A DNA stretch of 64,000 nt from Limnanthes douglasii subsp. nivea (lineage: Eukaryota > Streptophyta > Magnoliopsida > Brassicales > Limnanthaceae). This document shows, one piece after another, positions 35,495 through 45,947 of the stretch (position 1 is the stretch's first letter; each line of letters starts with the position of its first letter). Location: the NCBI GenBank assembly GCA_036936605.1, contig JAUPFV010000004.1, forward strand, positions 186,566,458-186,630,457. The letters are read 5' to 3'. Position numbers and translations under genes: made by a program. Below the pieces are notes generated by a model. The model saw nothing but the letters and a program-made list of their open reading frames with translations, had not been told where the DNA came from and made no database searches.

Positions 35495-36106
35495 TTTCGA
35501 CAAATGAGAAAGTGTCTCGATTGTACTCTTTTTCCCTTGTTCAAGTTTTGTCCCAATGGGTTTTCTTGACAAGGTTTTTAATGAGGCAATTGTTTCACTT
35601 CACCATTGCCCATTTGTTGAAATAAAAGCCCAAGGCCCATCTACACCAAAAGCCACGTCCTTGGAGGAGGGAAGGGTTTGATTTCCAGATTATATCATTA
35701 ATACTTTGTATTTTCAATATTAAAGCATTTTGTTTCCAAGAAAAGCCTTAATTGTTTTAGAGGCATGCATTATGTTTCCAAGAACAGCCTTAATTATGTT
35801 CAAGGCTAGTTCTTTCTCCTATAAAAACTATGTACTCACAATTCTAATCGTTAGACTATCTTTGATTCTGAAAAAACTTCTTAAGTTTTACTATTCTCTT
35901 ATTGCTGTGTAATATCCACAAGAAAACCTGTTCTTCATTTGGTGAGTCATATCTAAAGGAAGATCAGTTGGAATATCAAAGGCCTTTCCACAACCTTTGT
36001 GTGACCTATCGATCCACATCCTTTGATCCTTGAATCCTTTAGGGTTCCTGGTTGCAAAGTTATCCCTATCCCATTTCAGAGTGCCGATTCTAGGAGGAGT
36101 TTATCA
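35236..36106 (+). repeat. Element C 3' LTR
   Basis: Starts TGATGTGATCCTAGATGAC, ends GGAGGAGTTTATCA. The last 86 codons of pol, including the TRSRAKQ motif, lie inside it. Followed by the target duplication GTTGT at 36107-36111. Confidence 0.95.
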
Positions 36107-36111
36107 GTTGT

Positions 36112-36500
36112 ACTCGCATTCTTTAACCCAAAGGCATAATTGGGTAGCAATATAAACCTCTTCCAGTATGAAAAAGTATCTTATTTATTATTATGATCCA
36201 TAAGAATTTGAATATGTCCAGAATATGCATCCATTAATAAAAGAAATTCATAACCCGAGGCAACATCCACTAACTGATCAATACGAAGCAATTTTGGAAA
36301 AACATCATTTGGGCATGGGCTGTTAAGATCATTTAAAATGTACGAACATTCCCCATTACCCGTTATTTTACTTTACTACCAGTGAATTAACAACCCATAT
36401 TGGATATCTCGATTCTTGCATATGCCCCAGTTTCAAAATCTTCTCCACCTCTTTAATAATCTCTTCTGCTTTTCGGGAGAGAAATCCCTTATTTTTTTGA
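36112..36500 (-). pseudogene. Element D RT, upstream part
   Basis: Minus strand: KAEEIIKEVEKILKLGHMQE and SRYPIWVVNSLVVK near 36470-36380, then after breaks ILLPNYAFGLKNAS at 36155-36112, which joins in frame to TTYQRLVN across element C. This is the conserved MPFGLKNAGATYQRL block of gypsy RT. Confidence 0.75.
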
Positions 36501-36969
36501 CGAACCGAGCTTAGCGTCTTCTAAATTGACAATTGATGGCTAATAATGAATAAACTAACTAATGACAAATCACTAGCAATTTAAAAGAAAATGTTAGAAT
36601 TTAATTTTAACAATTCTACTTGCTTTATCTTAATATATGGATTCAAATAATTTCTAATTTTCACTATATGACCATCTTCTATTACTCCATTGGTTACTTC
36701 ACTCAACACATCTTCACATTGTATTTCTTCATTGGGGTCATCAACTTCCTTTTGACACTCATTTCTCTTATCTTGTTGGTGACCCTCATCTACCTCCTTT
36801 AACTGTTATTGCTTCAACTTACTCAGTTTAACAAAATTGACTCATCGTAACTATACGAACTGAACCTCCTACATGATACTTCAAACACTATCTGAATGTA
36901 CAATATATGGCTTCCATTTTATGTATTCAAGGTCTTCGTCCCATGATAACATAATAAGGACTGGGTTTA
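36501..36969. other. Degraded protease-RT linker of element D
   Basis: AT-rich, frame-broken sequence between the protease and RT of D. A plus-strand open frame at 36620-36802 is very hydrophobic but has no domain and overlaps pol-like antisense sequence, so I treat it as chance. Confidence 0.4.
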
Positions 36970-37190
36970 TCAGAGATCATGAACAAAGCCCTTACTATTG
37001 TCATAGCCTATAAGAAATGATAGTTCAATTTTACTAACATAAGTCGAGGTTTTCCCTTCATAGCCAACAAGCTGCCTATCAGTCGGCTTGTATCGAGGTC
37101 CACCCTGCATTTGATTATATAAAATTTTAAAAATAACGTTAGTCGAACTCCTATTATCAATCAACAACCTAGATACCATCACCTCAACAA
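36970..37190 (-). pseudogene. Element D aspartic protease
   Basis: Minus strand MMVSRLLIDNRSSTNVIFK, then YKPTDRQLVGYEGKTS. The usual Asp-Gly-Gly active site reads Asp-Asn-Arg here, so the enzyme would be inactive. Belongs to the Tat-like group by the LVGYEGK block. Confidence 0.7.
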
Positions 37191-37589
37191 TGTCTGGAGT
37201 TATGATTAAAGCATCTCCATGGGAGTATTTACTCCTCTTAAATTATGGTCTTTAAATGTTAGATCAGCCACTGGTTGTCGATAGTAATGGTAAGATGACT
37301 CTTCAGCCAGATGAACTTCTGAATCCCCTTTTCACGATGAATTCTCTTAAATTATGTTGTTGTTTCCCCTTCTCTTCTCTTCTCCTACCTTTCTCTCAAT
37401 ATTTAGATTCCTTTTGTTTTTTATTTACTTTTCTCCCCATTCTTTCAATTTGATGAACTATATCAAATCTCTACAATCCATATGTCTCTGGATCTTGTCA
37501 CGCAACTGAAAACATTCGATAGTAGGATATCCATGATAATTATATAAAGTAAAAAAAACACTTCACGGTCTATCGTTACCAGAAGTCAA

Positions 37590-38420
37590 CATTAGTCACG
37601 GAGATTTATATTTTGACTTTCATTTGTTCTTATAAAAATAAACACAATTTTCTCCGTCCTTAGGGGTATATTTTCGAGTTTAATTATAATAATATGAGAC
37701 CCTAAGCTATTAACTAGTCCTTGTTGCCTCTCACGACGCTTAACATCTTCCAGTTTTCTTCGGTCGGGTAATAAAACTTTAGAGTCTTGAGTTTTAGGAA
37801 CATATGAAGCTTCTTTCTTACACTTCTCAAGCCCAATAAATTTTACTAACATGGCCAAAATATCACATAGTTCCGCTAGGGGAAACATCACATGATCTCC
37901 ATACAACTTTCCCTAAGAATCAAACCTTTCTTGAAATCAGCCATAACGAATGTTTCTTTACATGTTACCAAACTATTCATTTAAAAAACCTTTGAAGATA
38001 ACTCTTCAAAGACTCTCCTCTCCTCAGGTACATATTCATAATTGAATCAGCTTCTTTTTTATGTGCTCGCCTACGTACAAAAATGTTCCTAAAAGCTCTT
38101 CACAATCCTTCAAAGTCTCAAAGTAATCCTCTGTGTAAGCGATTAGACCAATCCAAGTCATATCCCTTAAAAATCATAGATAAAGCTCTACATAACAACA
38201 TGACATTAGGATTAAATCCCATCATCATATTTCTATGTCATTCCAAATGATGCTCAGGATCCTCTAAACAATCATAGGTTTCCATCTTGAGATCAAATTT
38301 TCTTGAATTTTTTCCCTAAAGAATCTTCTTAACAAATGTAGATTCTTGGAGCACATACTCAGCCATTTTCCGCCTTTCTTTATTGTACTCGACTCTCTTC
38401 TTCTCGTTTCTTTTCTTAAA
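37590..38420 (-). pseudogene. Element D gag
   Basis: Minus strand: CLEDPEHHLE near 38280, MLLCRALSMIFKGYDLDWSN near 38190-38150, RAFRNIFVRRRAHKKEADSI near 38090-38040 and RRGESLKSYLQRF near 38010 match the retrotransposon gag core. The C-terminal part lies at 37906-37592 (QGLVNSLGSHIIIIK). Stops and shifts throughout. Confidence 0.65.
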
Positions 38421-39060
38421 GTACATACTCGATGGTTTTTGTCTATTTCGACCTTCGTTGATGGTACTGCTCTCTTCTAATTGAATAATACCTTATATGT
38501 TTCCTTCTATAAAAGCTACCTCTCTTTCTTTTGTTTTTTAAAATTACTTGTCTTACTTTCTTTCACATTAACCTTCTTTTTTCCTTTTTTTTCGAAATCA
38601 TACTTTTTTTCTGATAAAAATTGTAACACTGTTGTTAATTTTTCCACTCTTTTAATGATTTCACTAGCTTGGTCTTGCTTAATTTTCTCAATCTAAAGCT
38701 CTAGAATTGGTACTGGAACTAGAAAGAGTAACTTCAATACATGGATTTTTGATATTTTCACCTTGAGCCGATGTAAAATAACCAGGTCCACTAGTTGCCA
38801 TTCATTTTGGTTGATTTATGTCTCTCATAGCTACTAACGGAGTCTTCTATTCTTGAACTATTGAAATGCGCACACGAGCGGCCATGCTGGAAGGTTGAAC
38901 TTTCTTTGAATTAACTCTACCAGCTGAAAAACTTGTCACAATCCCTGTAACGTTTGCTGGAACAAATCAAATTGGTCGAGTTTTTTTAGTCTCTATTTCA
39001 GTTCCTGATCTTGTTAATCAACATTAGTAATTTCTTAAGAACTTTAATTTTTAATAGAAA
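38421..39060. other. 5' leader region of element D
   Basis: Pyrimidine- and AT-rich sequence between gag and the primer-binding site of D. No credible gene; a plus-strand frame at 38481-38696 is low-complexity hydrophobic. Confidence 0.4.
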
Positions 39061-39082
39061 CTTCCCCATAAACGGTGTCAAA
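39061..39082 (-). other. Element D primer-binding site
   Basis: The minus strand reads TTTGACACCGTTTATGGGGA, resembling the TTGGCRCCGTYTGTGGGGA site found after the 5' LTR in many Tat/Athila-type elements. It marks the inner end of the D 5' LTR at about 39,083. Confidence 0.45.
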
Positions 39083-39299
39083 TTTGAATTACAATAAGAG
39101 AAGAATAATCACTCAAAATTAAGTACTTTTACTCTCTCTATTAATGTGTAACCCCTAAATAGAGATTTAAGTCTCCATTAATGCATTTACACGTATTATA
39201 ACAGACTAGCAACCTATCTTGATGACCTATTAAATAACATATGCTTTTCAGTTTTAACTGCTCGAACAACATTTCCAACTCTTTTGTATCACTTTGTAT

Positions 39300-39570
39300 C
39301 TCAATCGTAACCCTCATCTAAAGTATTAAAGATGTTCCTCGGTTAAAGTTATTTGAAAACCTTTGTCTTCTTATTTTTGCAAGACCCTCGTCTTAATACT
39401 TATTTTTTACCTTCGAGTAAAATATTTTAGATGAACCTTGTCTTCTTACTTTCATTTACCCATCGTCTAAATACTTATTTACGATCTTCAACTAAAGTAT
39501 TTTAGATGATCTCCGTCTTCTTATTTTCTTTTGTCGTCTTCTAAATACTCAAGTATCAGATTTGACTACA
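39300..39570. repeat. About 75-bp degenerate repeats in the D LTR region
   Basis: Successive segments share TAAAGTATTTTAGATGA, CTTGTCTTCTTA and CGTCTAAATACTTATTT blocks, for example CTTCGAGTAAAATATTTTAG near 39412 and CTTCAACTAAAGTATTTTAG near 39487. About three units, clearly diverged. Confidence 0.6.
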
Positions 39571-39799
39571 TTCTCGTACATGACCCTCATCAATGTATTT
39601 ATGCTTTCTCCTAGTTTACTTGTTTTTTATTCCATTTAACTAGAATCCTCTTCGTTCATATATATTATCCCCTTATCATACCTCTTCAATATAAGGGATA
39701 CATATATATATTATCTGAAGATTATATATCCTTATCATGATGAAGGTTTGTGGATTGATAAAGCCAACATCATATCACAGAGATCCATGTTCAGGGTCT

Positions 39800-40720
39800 C
39801 TCGTATTAAGTTGATTAAAGTTGGTTAAAAATGCATTTTATCAAAATCATACAAGCTTACTTGTGAAAGGTTTATTAGATTCTCTTGATTATTCAATATT
39901 CGATGTTTGCATCAAATGTATCAAAATAAAACATACCAATATGAAAAGGTCAGGTGCATACATACTAAAAATCTTAATATTGGTACATATATATATATAT
40001 ATATATATAATTGTAGATCATTCCCAAAGGCATCATGGTAAAAGTAGCAATATTTTATCTCATTTAAAAATAAACTCTTTGGGTATGGGTATTTATACCT
40101 TATTCATAAGATATTAGAATTCCTAAGACAAGTTTCGAATTTTTAAGACCAAAATTAAACAACTTGGTACGAGCATTAAGTGCATCAGATCTGATCGTTG
40201 TGCTGAATTTTATGGAAGATATGATGGTTCAGGTGAACAACATCATGGATAATTTGCAACATACCTAAAAGAGTCTGGTATAGTTCCTCATAATATTATT
40301 TCTGGTTCGCCCAACATCAAAGGCTTATTTGAGACATTAAACTATATGCTTAAGGATATTGCGAAAATTCTACTTAATCATTCAACTCTACCACGTCACT
40401 TTGTGGAGTGGCCATTAAATATGTTGTGTATATTCTCAATATAGTTTCCTTAAAAGAAACCATTTATACCTCATGTGAAATTTGGACTGGGCGTAAGTCG
40501 AGTTTAAAGCATCGCCAGTCATATTTGGGTATGTCCATTCAGAAGTAAAGCTTAATAGTTCAAATAAAAAGAAATTATACACTAACACAATTAGCTAACA
40601 TTTCATTGGATATTCACATATTCAAAGGTTGAAGTGTTATGATCATTCAACTAAAAGTAAATTTCAACTATAAATGATAAGGTTATTTGAGGATGATGAG
40701 TTTTGAGGAAAGAACTGAGC
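39800..40720 (+). pseudogene. Ty1/copia pre-integrase and integrase fragment
   Basis: Plus strand frames: VKGLLDSLDYSIFDVCIKCI near 39860 (GAG-pre-integrase block), then YGYLYLIHK near 40085, IKCIRSDRCAEFYGRYDGSG near 40175-40235, SGIVPHNIISGSPN near 40275, LPRHFVEWPLNMLC near 40395, and IWTGRKSSLKH near 40490. This is the well-conserved copia integrase core with its second Asp region (RSD). Many stops; the linker near 39987 is replaced by an AT repeat. The fragment ends near 40,720, where it is joined in the same orientation to gypsy pol sequence. Confidence 0.8.
39987..40009. repeat. (AT)n microsatellite inside copia integrase
   Basis: Uninterrupted alternating A/T over 23 bases, sitting where the integrase should read the HTDICGPF-type block. 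Confidence 0.9.
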
Positions 40721-40721
40721 T

Positions 40722-41142
40722 ACAAAAGAAACCCGTTTTTCCTTAGCGTATGGGATGGATGTCGTTAGTCTATAGAATCTACATTACTTTCTTTTAGAGT
40801 AGCTCAATCTTCTGAAAACCTGAATGACAAAGCAAAAAGAGCAGATTTGGATTTGATTGAGGAAAAAAGAGTTAGAGTTTACCTGAACATGATTCATTAT
40901 CAGATCTTATGAGGAGTAGATATAATTCGAAGGTAAATAGGAGGGATTTCAAGGTGACTGATAAAGTTCTAAGGAAGGTATTCATCCATACTAAGGAAAA
41001 GAGCCTCGACAAGATGTCCCTGAATTTGGAGGGTCCTTATATGGTTGTGGAAAAAATAAATTCAGGTTCTTATCGCTTTTATGACGAGCATGGGAGGATG
41101 CTTCAGCATCCTTCGAATATACAACATCTAAAATTGTTTTAG
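40722..41142 (+). pseudogene. Element F pol C-terminus (Tat-type gypsy)
   Basis: Plus strand: ETRFSLAYGMDVV near 40725-40760, LLSFRVAQSSENLNDKAKRA near 40790, DLIEEKRVRVYLNM near 40850, then MRSRYNSKVNRRDFKVTDKV, LNLEGPYMVVEKINSGSYRF and QHPSNIQHLKLF ending at 41142. This is the region after the integrase catalytic core in Tat pol. The catalytic core itself is missing; copia sequence takes its place. Confidence 0.8.
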
Positions 41143-41403
41143 GCGTAACTGTCTTTTGAAAATTTTCTTTTTTGAATAAATGGCACACTCTTTCCTACCC
41201 TGATGGCCTATGGAGGTTTTATTGAGGTGCTACGTAAATATTCAAAGCTATCAATAAAAATATTTTTTGGCTAATAGTTGTTTACGTATCGTTTTTAAAA
41301 TTATTTGGATAACTAGTCAAAGACTTATCATATTTGAAATTGACCAAGAGTAAATATTCTAAAGTGTTGAATACACTTTTCGAAGAGACAACCATATTCG
41401 AAG
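41143..41403. other. Spacer after element F pol
   Basis: Non-coding. Its last 45 bases (from about 41,360) contain degenerate versions of the 35-bp repeat (GTGTTGAATACACTTTTCGA and ATATTCGAAGTGTTATG), so the array began before the solo LTR inserted. Confidence 0.5.
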
Positions 41404-41408
41404 TGTTA

Positions 41409-42279
41409 TGATAAACTCCTCCTAGAATCGGCACTCTGAAATGGGATAATGATAACTTTGCAACCAGGAACCCAAAAGGATTCAAGGATCAAAGGATGTG
41501 GATCGATAGGTCACACAAAGGTTGTGGAAAGGACTTTGATGTTCCAACTGATCTTCCTTTGGATATGACGCACCAAATGAAGAACATGTTTTCTTGTGGA
41601 TATTATACACCAATAAGAGAAGAGTAAAACTTAAGAAGTTTTTTTCAGAATCAAGATAGTCTAACCATTAGAATTCTGAGTACATAGTTTTTATAGGAGA
41701 AAGAACTAGCCTTGAACACAATTAAGGCTGTTCTTGGAAACATAATGCATGCCTCTAAAACAATTAAGGCTTTTCTTGGAAACAAAATGCTTTAATATTG
41801 AAAATACAAAGTATTAATGATATAAGCTGGAAATCAGACCCTTCCCTCCTCCAAGGACATGACTTTTGGTGTAGATGGGCCTTGGGCTTTTATTTCAACA
41901 AATGGGCAATGGTGAAGTGAAACAATTGCCTCATTAAAAATCTTGTCAAGAAAACCCATTCGGACAAAACTTGAACAAGGGAAAAAGAGTACAATCGAGA
42001 CACTTTCTCATTTGTTGAAATCAATTAGCTTGAATCAAGACCAAAGTGGTTTGACAAGCTTTTCCACCATACTTGATGTTTTGATCACGTGGATTCTCTA
42101 GTTGATTAAGCAATCCTCCAACAGCTTTGTTAAATTGTTTTGCTCTTGATCGAGTTGTTGGACCAGCCGGTAAAATAAGAATATCTTCAACTTCAAGCTC
42201 ATCTTCTTTTTCAAGTTGTTCATCTGGTTCTTGCACATTTCCATGTTCTAAGCTCCTTGTGTCATCTAGGATCACATAA
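41409..42279 (-). repeat. Solo LTR of the element C family
   Basis: 871 bp, inverted relative to element C. Begins TGATAAACTCCTCCTAG and ends GGATCACATAA (TGAT end mutated to TTAT on the minus strand). Flanked by a perfect 5-bp repeat TGTTA (41404-41408 and 42280-42284), so it arose by recombination between LTRs of one complete insertion. It has no internal sequence. Confidence 0.95.
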
Positions 42280-42455
42280 TGTTATGTTCTCTAAACACAC
42301 TATAATATTAGAAATGTTACGTTCTCTAAACACACTGTAATATTCAAAATACTACATTCTCTAAACGCATGATATTATTCGAACTATCACATTTTATAAG
42401 TGCATTATTTGTATTTAAGGTGTTACATTCTTTAAACACACCAATGACGTTCAAG
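42280..42455. repeat. 35-bp tandem repeat array, five units
   Basis: Units start at 42280, 42315, 42350, 42385 and 42421, lengths 35, 35, 35, 36 and 35. Units 1 and 2 share TCTAAACACACT; unit 5 has TTTAAACACACC. Degenerate units occur left of the solo LTR too. The array lies between the end of F pol (plus) and the end of the antisense ORF (minus). Confidence 0.85.
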
Positions 42456-42649
42456 TATTTTCAGTTAAAAAATTATATGTTTAGCTATGATATAAGCTAT
42501 ATTTCGAGTTGAACATGACTTGTAAATTTAAAAAAACATAATAAGAATATATGAGAAACAAAGCCTTTCAGCATTCAATTTAGTTTTAATAACAAAATAA
42601 GTTTTTAAATGTCAAGTAAAAAGGAATCTATAAAAAAAACAAGTCATTC

Positions 42650-45039
42650 CACAACAATTTAATATAGACACAAAAAAAGGAGATAGTATAGTTATTTGTC
42701 CTCAAAGTTTTCTTTAAAAGATTCTCCTTGTTCAGAAGCACTTTCTTCTTATTATGCTTCTTCAAATGAGGAGCTAGGAATATGATCAAAAGCTTCGATG
42801 GGGTCACTTTCGATAGGAATCTGCTCATCCTCAATCTTATTGAGTGAAAGTTGAAGATCATCGGATTTCTTCTTCTTTGTAGCTAATTCTGCAGAGTGCT
42901 TAGATTTGAGTTGTTTTGTCTCATTTTGGTGAGAAGTATTGAGCTCTTCCGTTTATCTTTGGTGCACAGATGTGAGCTGATTCTTGAGATAGATGAGCCC
43001 TTTCATGAATTCAGATTTGGCCTATTGAAATCCATAAAATTTATTTCCGACGAGGACACCAAAGATTTCCCTCATTCTTTTTTCAGCAGCAAGATTTTTC
43101 TTATAGCGAACCATCTCAATTTCCATATGTTCTAACTGACTTCAAGCAGATTTGATTTTTTGGGTTAAATTTTGCGTTGCAGCACCAATATCAGCAAAGG
43201 TTTTAAGAGCAAGTGAAACTTCTTTGGATCAATCTTTGGCAGGAAAGATCATTCGACTAGGAACATGTATAAGAGCACAAGATGATGTAGGCAAAGAGAC
43301 CTTTGGTGAAGTTGCTTCGGAAAGAACATGAGTATACCTTTCACCATAATTTTGCAGTTGGTCTTGAAGTTCTTGAACGGAAGGATCTTCATCTCTAACG
43401 AGCTCTTGAGATTGATCGAGGTTAATGAAGCTATCAGGATCAAAGTTAGCATCACCTCGATCATTGTTTGCAGCAGTCTATCCTTGTTGAGTGCTTCCCA
43501 TTTCAACACCTGCTTAATTTTCTTTTTTCTGATTCTCTACAGCAACAATTTCATCAACATCGGAAGAAACCCCTTAAACGGTTGTAAATCTTTGTTTTTT
43601 TGCTTTCTTTTGAGGAGTTGTTTTAGTTGTGCTCTTATTTTTCGTCACAGAAGTTGTCTTTTTTTTTTTTGAAGAAGGCTCAACCTCTTCTCCTTCCTCG
43701 ATAGTGGGGACGTTTGTTTCTGTTGTTTCTCTCTTTGACTTTGGCGACATCTGAGCTTCTGAAGGGCTAGCACTAGATGTGCTAGCTTCCTTTTTATTAT
43801 TTTTTCCCTTCTTCTTTTGGGGGGTGGCTATCTAATCTGTTTCGAACAAGTAAAAAGACTTTGCAGTCAGGAGCCACTAGCCTTTTGACAATATATAAAG
43901 GATTAGGTGGCTCCATTAGATTATTAGGAACAGCAGCTCCCACGTTTATTCTTTATAGGTGGCTGTTGAGAAAGATTATAGGTTGAAAGGCTGTGTGAAA
44001 TACGTTGCCCCATTCTTTTTCATCCCATGCTGCAAGCTTAATAAAAATGTCTTCGACATCTTTTTTAACGAAGTTTGTAACGCCTCAAAATTTCTAGCAC
44101 TCGACTTGATGATAAATAGGTAGAAAATTAATTGGAGATACAATTCAAATAAATAAAAATACTTACTGTTACTTCTCCAAATGAGGTTCAACTTCGATAG
44201 GTTGGCTTCTGAAATCTCTTTACCATTTTCCCAAGCTCATGAGACGAAGACAAATTTTTGTTTCCAAAATTTGGCTGCCTCTAACAAATTATCGATAATG
44301 TTTAAGTCATCATCCAATTTTAGATAATAAAATGGATGTATCGGTTCTTTCGACAATTTGGTCAGGGAGATGAAGTCCTAGATGCATAGGGGAATTTTGG
44401 TCAGTCGGGTTTGTTATAATCACAGAGAGTAAAAAGTAAACCATTCACTGGGTGTCGCCTGAGTTAGGCACAGATCTAGAATTTTGAAGTATTTCACTAT
44501 CATAGGGTCCAGTGGAAATGAAAGATCCCAATTGATGATCTTTGAGTGGACCACTAGTTCACCATTTTTACATTTCAAAGGGGTTTCTCCTTCTTTGGGT
44601 AGATGAAGTATAATGTTGTCCCCCATTCTCCAATGTTTTTTAGCTCATCTTCTTGGCTCTCTATGTAATATGTGTAAGAAGCATTCTTTAAACCAAGATA
44701 TATTGCACATCGAGAGGCTTTAGGTTTTCGTTCACTGATGCGGCCAGCTCTTGGGAAGGTTTCACGTGAGTGTTTGTTGTTTCTTATCCTAGGTGTTTTT
44801 GCCTTCAAAATACCTTTCACTATTTCACTGTGTGTCTCCTTCGAAACATCTTCTTCTGTATCAACTTTGATATTTGATTGTGTGGCCTCAGAATTCACTT
44901 CCTCCTTGGATACCTCATCCACGAGTCGAGGTGGGTTACATGAGGGATTTTGTTGAGACTATGCTATTGTCTCTATAATTTCCCTCAGGGGAGGAGAAGA
45001 GGTTGATGGGTTTGAGACGAGATCAGTATCGTCACCCAT
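42650..45039 (-). pseudogene. Antisense ORF (aORF) of Tat element F
   Basis: The minus-strand start at 45039 is in good context (AGCCATGGG): MGDDTDLVSNPSTSSPPLRE, then an acidic region, RISERKPKASRCAIYLGLKN near 44730, and FPLDPMIVKYFKILDLCLTQ followed by ATPSEWFTFYSL near 44500-44420, matching the conserved start of Tat antisense-ORF proteins. FWKQKFVFV near 44260 corresponds to WKNFFIFVSG in element A. A lysine/glutamate-rich, coiled-coil-like tail extends to about 42650. Several stops and shifts. Its position between pol and the 3' LTR in opposite orientation is the Tat arrangement. Confidence 0.6.
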
Positions 45040-45622
45040 GGCTATGAAGGTTTTTCTTTTTAGGGTTTGAGGAAGCTGAGTTTTTGTGTGGCCTAAAAAG
45101 GTTTCCTTGCGTACTGGACGAGGGGGCTTGAAATTAATTAGAAAAGGAGTTTCCTCTGATATTTTTGAAGAGGATTTATTTTGGGTTACCTTGCGATTGA
45201 TTCAAGGATTTGAGCTTGCGGAAGGAATTTTAAGTGATGGTCTATTTAGATGGGGTGAATTCGAGATGTCCTCGGTGTCTGAGTTTTGGATAACTGACTC
45301 TCTTTTGGAAAAGAAGATTTTGAAAAGCTAACATGATTTTTGTTAGGATCGAAGTTACCATATTATATTGTCTTTGTGGACAAACCAAGAAGAGTGTTCT
45401 TTATCAGTCCATCTGCTCTATAATCATCTGCTTTTTGCTTATGCAGAAGTAGTTGTATGATCCAAAGTGAAATTTCTGTTTTTTGGGGAAGATGAATTTC
45501 TGGGTTTTTTCGCTTTTGGCTTTTTGAGTTCTCATAAAAAACTTGAAAGACAGGAGGAAAATGTGTGTTTTTCATTGAAGGTAGCTTGAGGATTGACGAT
45601 TCAGATTAAGGTAGCAAGTGAA

Positions 45623-45655
45623 CTTTCTCTTTCTCTCTCTCTAAAAAAATGTTGT
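45623..45655 (-). other. GA-rich leader segment of the F antisense ORF
   Basis: On the minus strand an AGAGAGAGAGAAAGAGAAAG tract lies about 35-60 bases downstream of the TATA box. Purine-rich leaders are common in plant genes. It suggests a true 5' UTR but does not prove it. Confidence 0.4.
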
Positions 45656-45682
45656 GAAGCAAAGTGAGGCATAGAGGCGCGC

Positions 45683-45690
45683 ATTTATAG
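45683..45690 (-). promoter_or_regulatory. TATA box for the F antisense ORF
   Basis: The minus strand reads CCTATAAATGCGCGCC at this place, a strong plant TATA box, about 650 bases upstream of the aORF start at 45039. Short upstream frames lie between (for example minus 45575-45363). This promoter is separate from the LTR promoter. Confidence 0.5.
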
Positions 45691-45932
45691 GATACGTTGA
45701 GGGAAAGGGAAGTGGTAGAACTAGTGCCTAGGGTATCATCACTTATTTAATCTTTGCTTCGAACAAATATGACCATTGGAAGGAAATGAATCCATATGAA
45801 AACATATGAGGCATTGAGTCAGAAATATCGGAACAGTAAGATTGAAGCAGCTCAGATCCTGGATAAAGGGATTCTTTTGTACCTGTAAAGATTTCTAAAG
45901 CTAATTAGTTCTCATTCATTGACTTTCATAAG

Positions 45933-45947
45933 AACTAAGGGGGCTAC
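45933..45947 (+). other. Element F polypurine tract
   Basis: AACTAAGGGGGCTAC directly before TGATAAGGAAATATT. A G-rich tract with GGGGGCTAC next to a TG is typical of Tat elements, and shows F is in plus orientation. Confidence 0.6.

Larger units (their letters stand above)
30759..36106 (+). mobile_element. Element C: Ty3/gypsy (CRM-like), internally deleted
   Basis: LTRs of 870 and 871 bp with TGAT...ATCA ends, a perfect GTTGT target duplication, a tRNA-iMet-like primer site and a polypurine tract. Internal order is gag, protease, RT, partial RNase H, pol C-terminus. About 1 kb or more, covering the end of RNase H and all of the integrase core, is missing near 34,905. It sits inside the RT gene of element D. 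I count roughly 30 LTR-LTR differences by eye (3-4%), so it is young compared with A. The CRM assignment rests on the pol end extending into the 3' LTR and the TGAT ends, and is tentative. Confidence 0.9.
36107..39730 (-). mobile_element. Element D: Ty3/gypsy, minus strand, 5' part
   Basis: RT (36,500-36,112, continuing at 30,758-30,641), protease (about 37,190-36,970), gag (about 38,420-37,590), primer-binding site (39,061-39,082) and an LTR-like region to about 39,730. RNase H, integrase and the 3' LTR are not found. Interrupted by element C at 36,111, and cut short near 30,640. Confidence 0.7.

Noticed and set aside
36620..36802. Hydrophobic plus-strand frame in element D
   Set aside because: It overlaps the degraded protease-RT linker of D on the other strand; composition explains it.
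42280..42455. Regular 35-bp repeats resembling a CRISPR array
   Set aside because: No conserved repeat with unique spacers; the whole unit drifts, and the setting is a plant retrotransposon.
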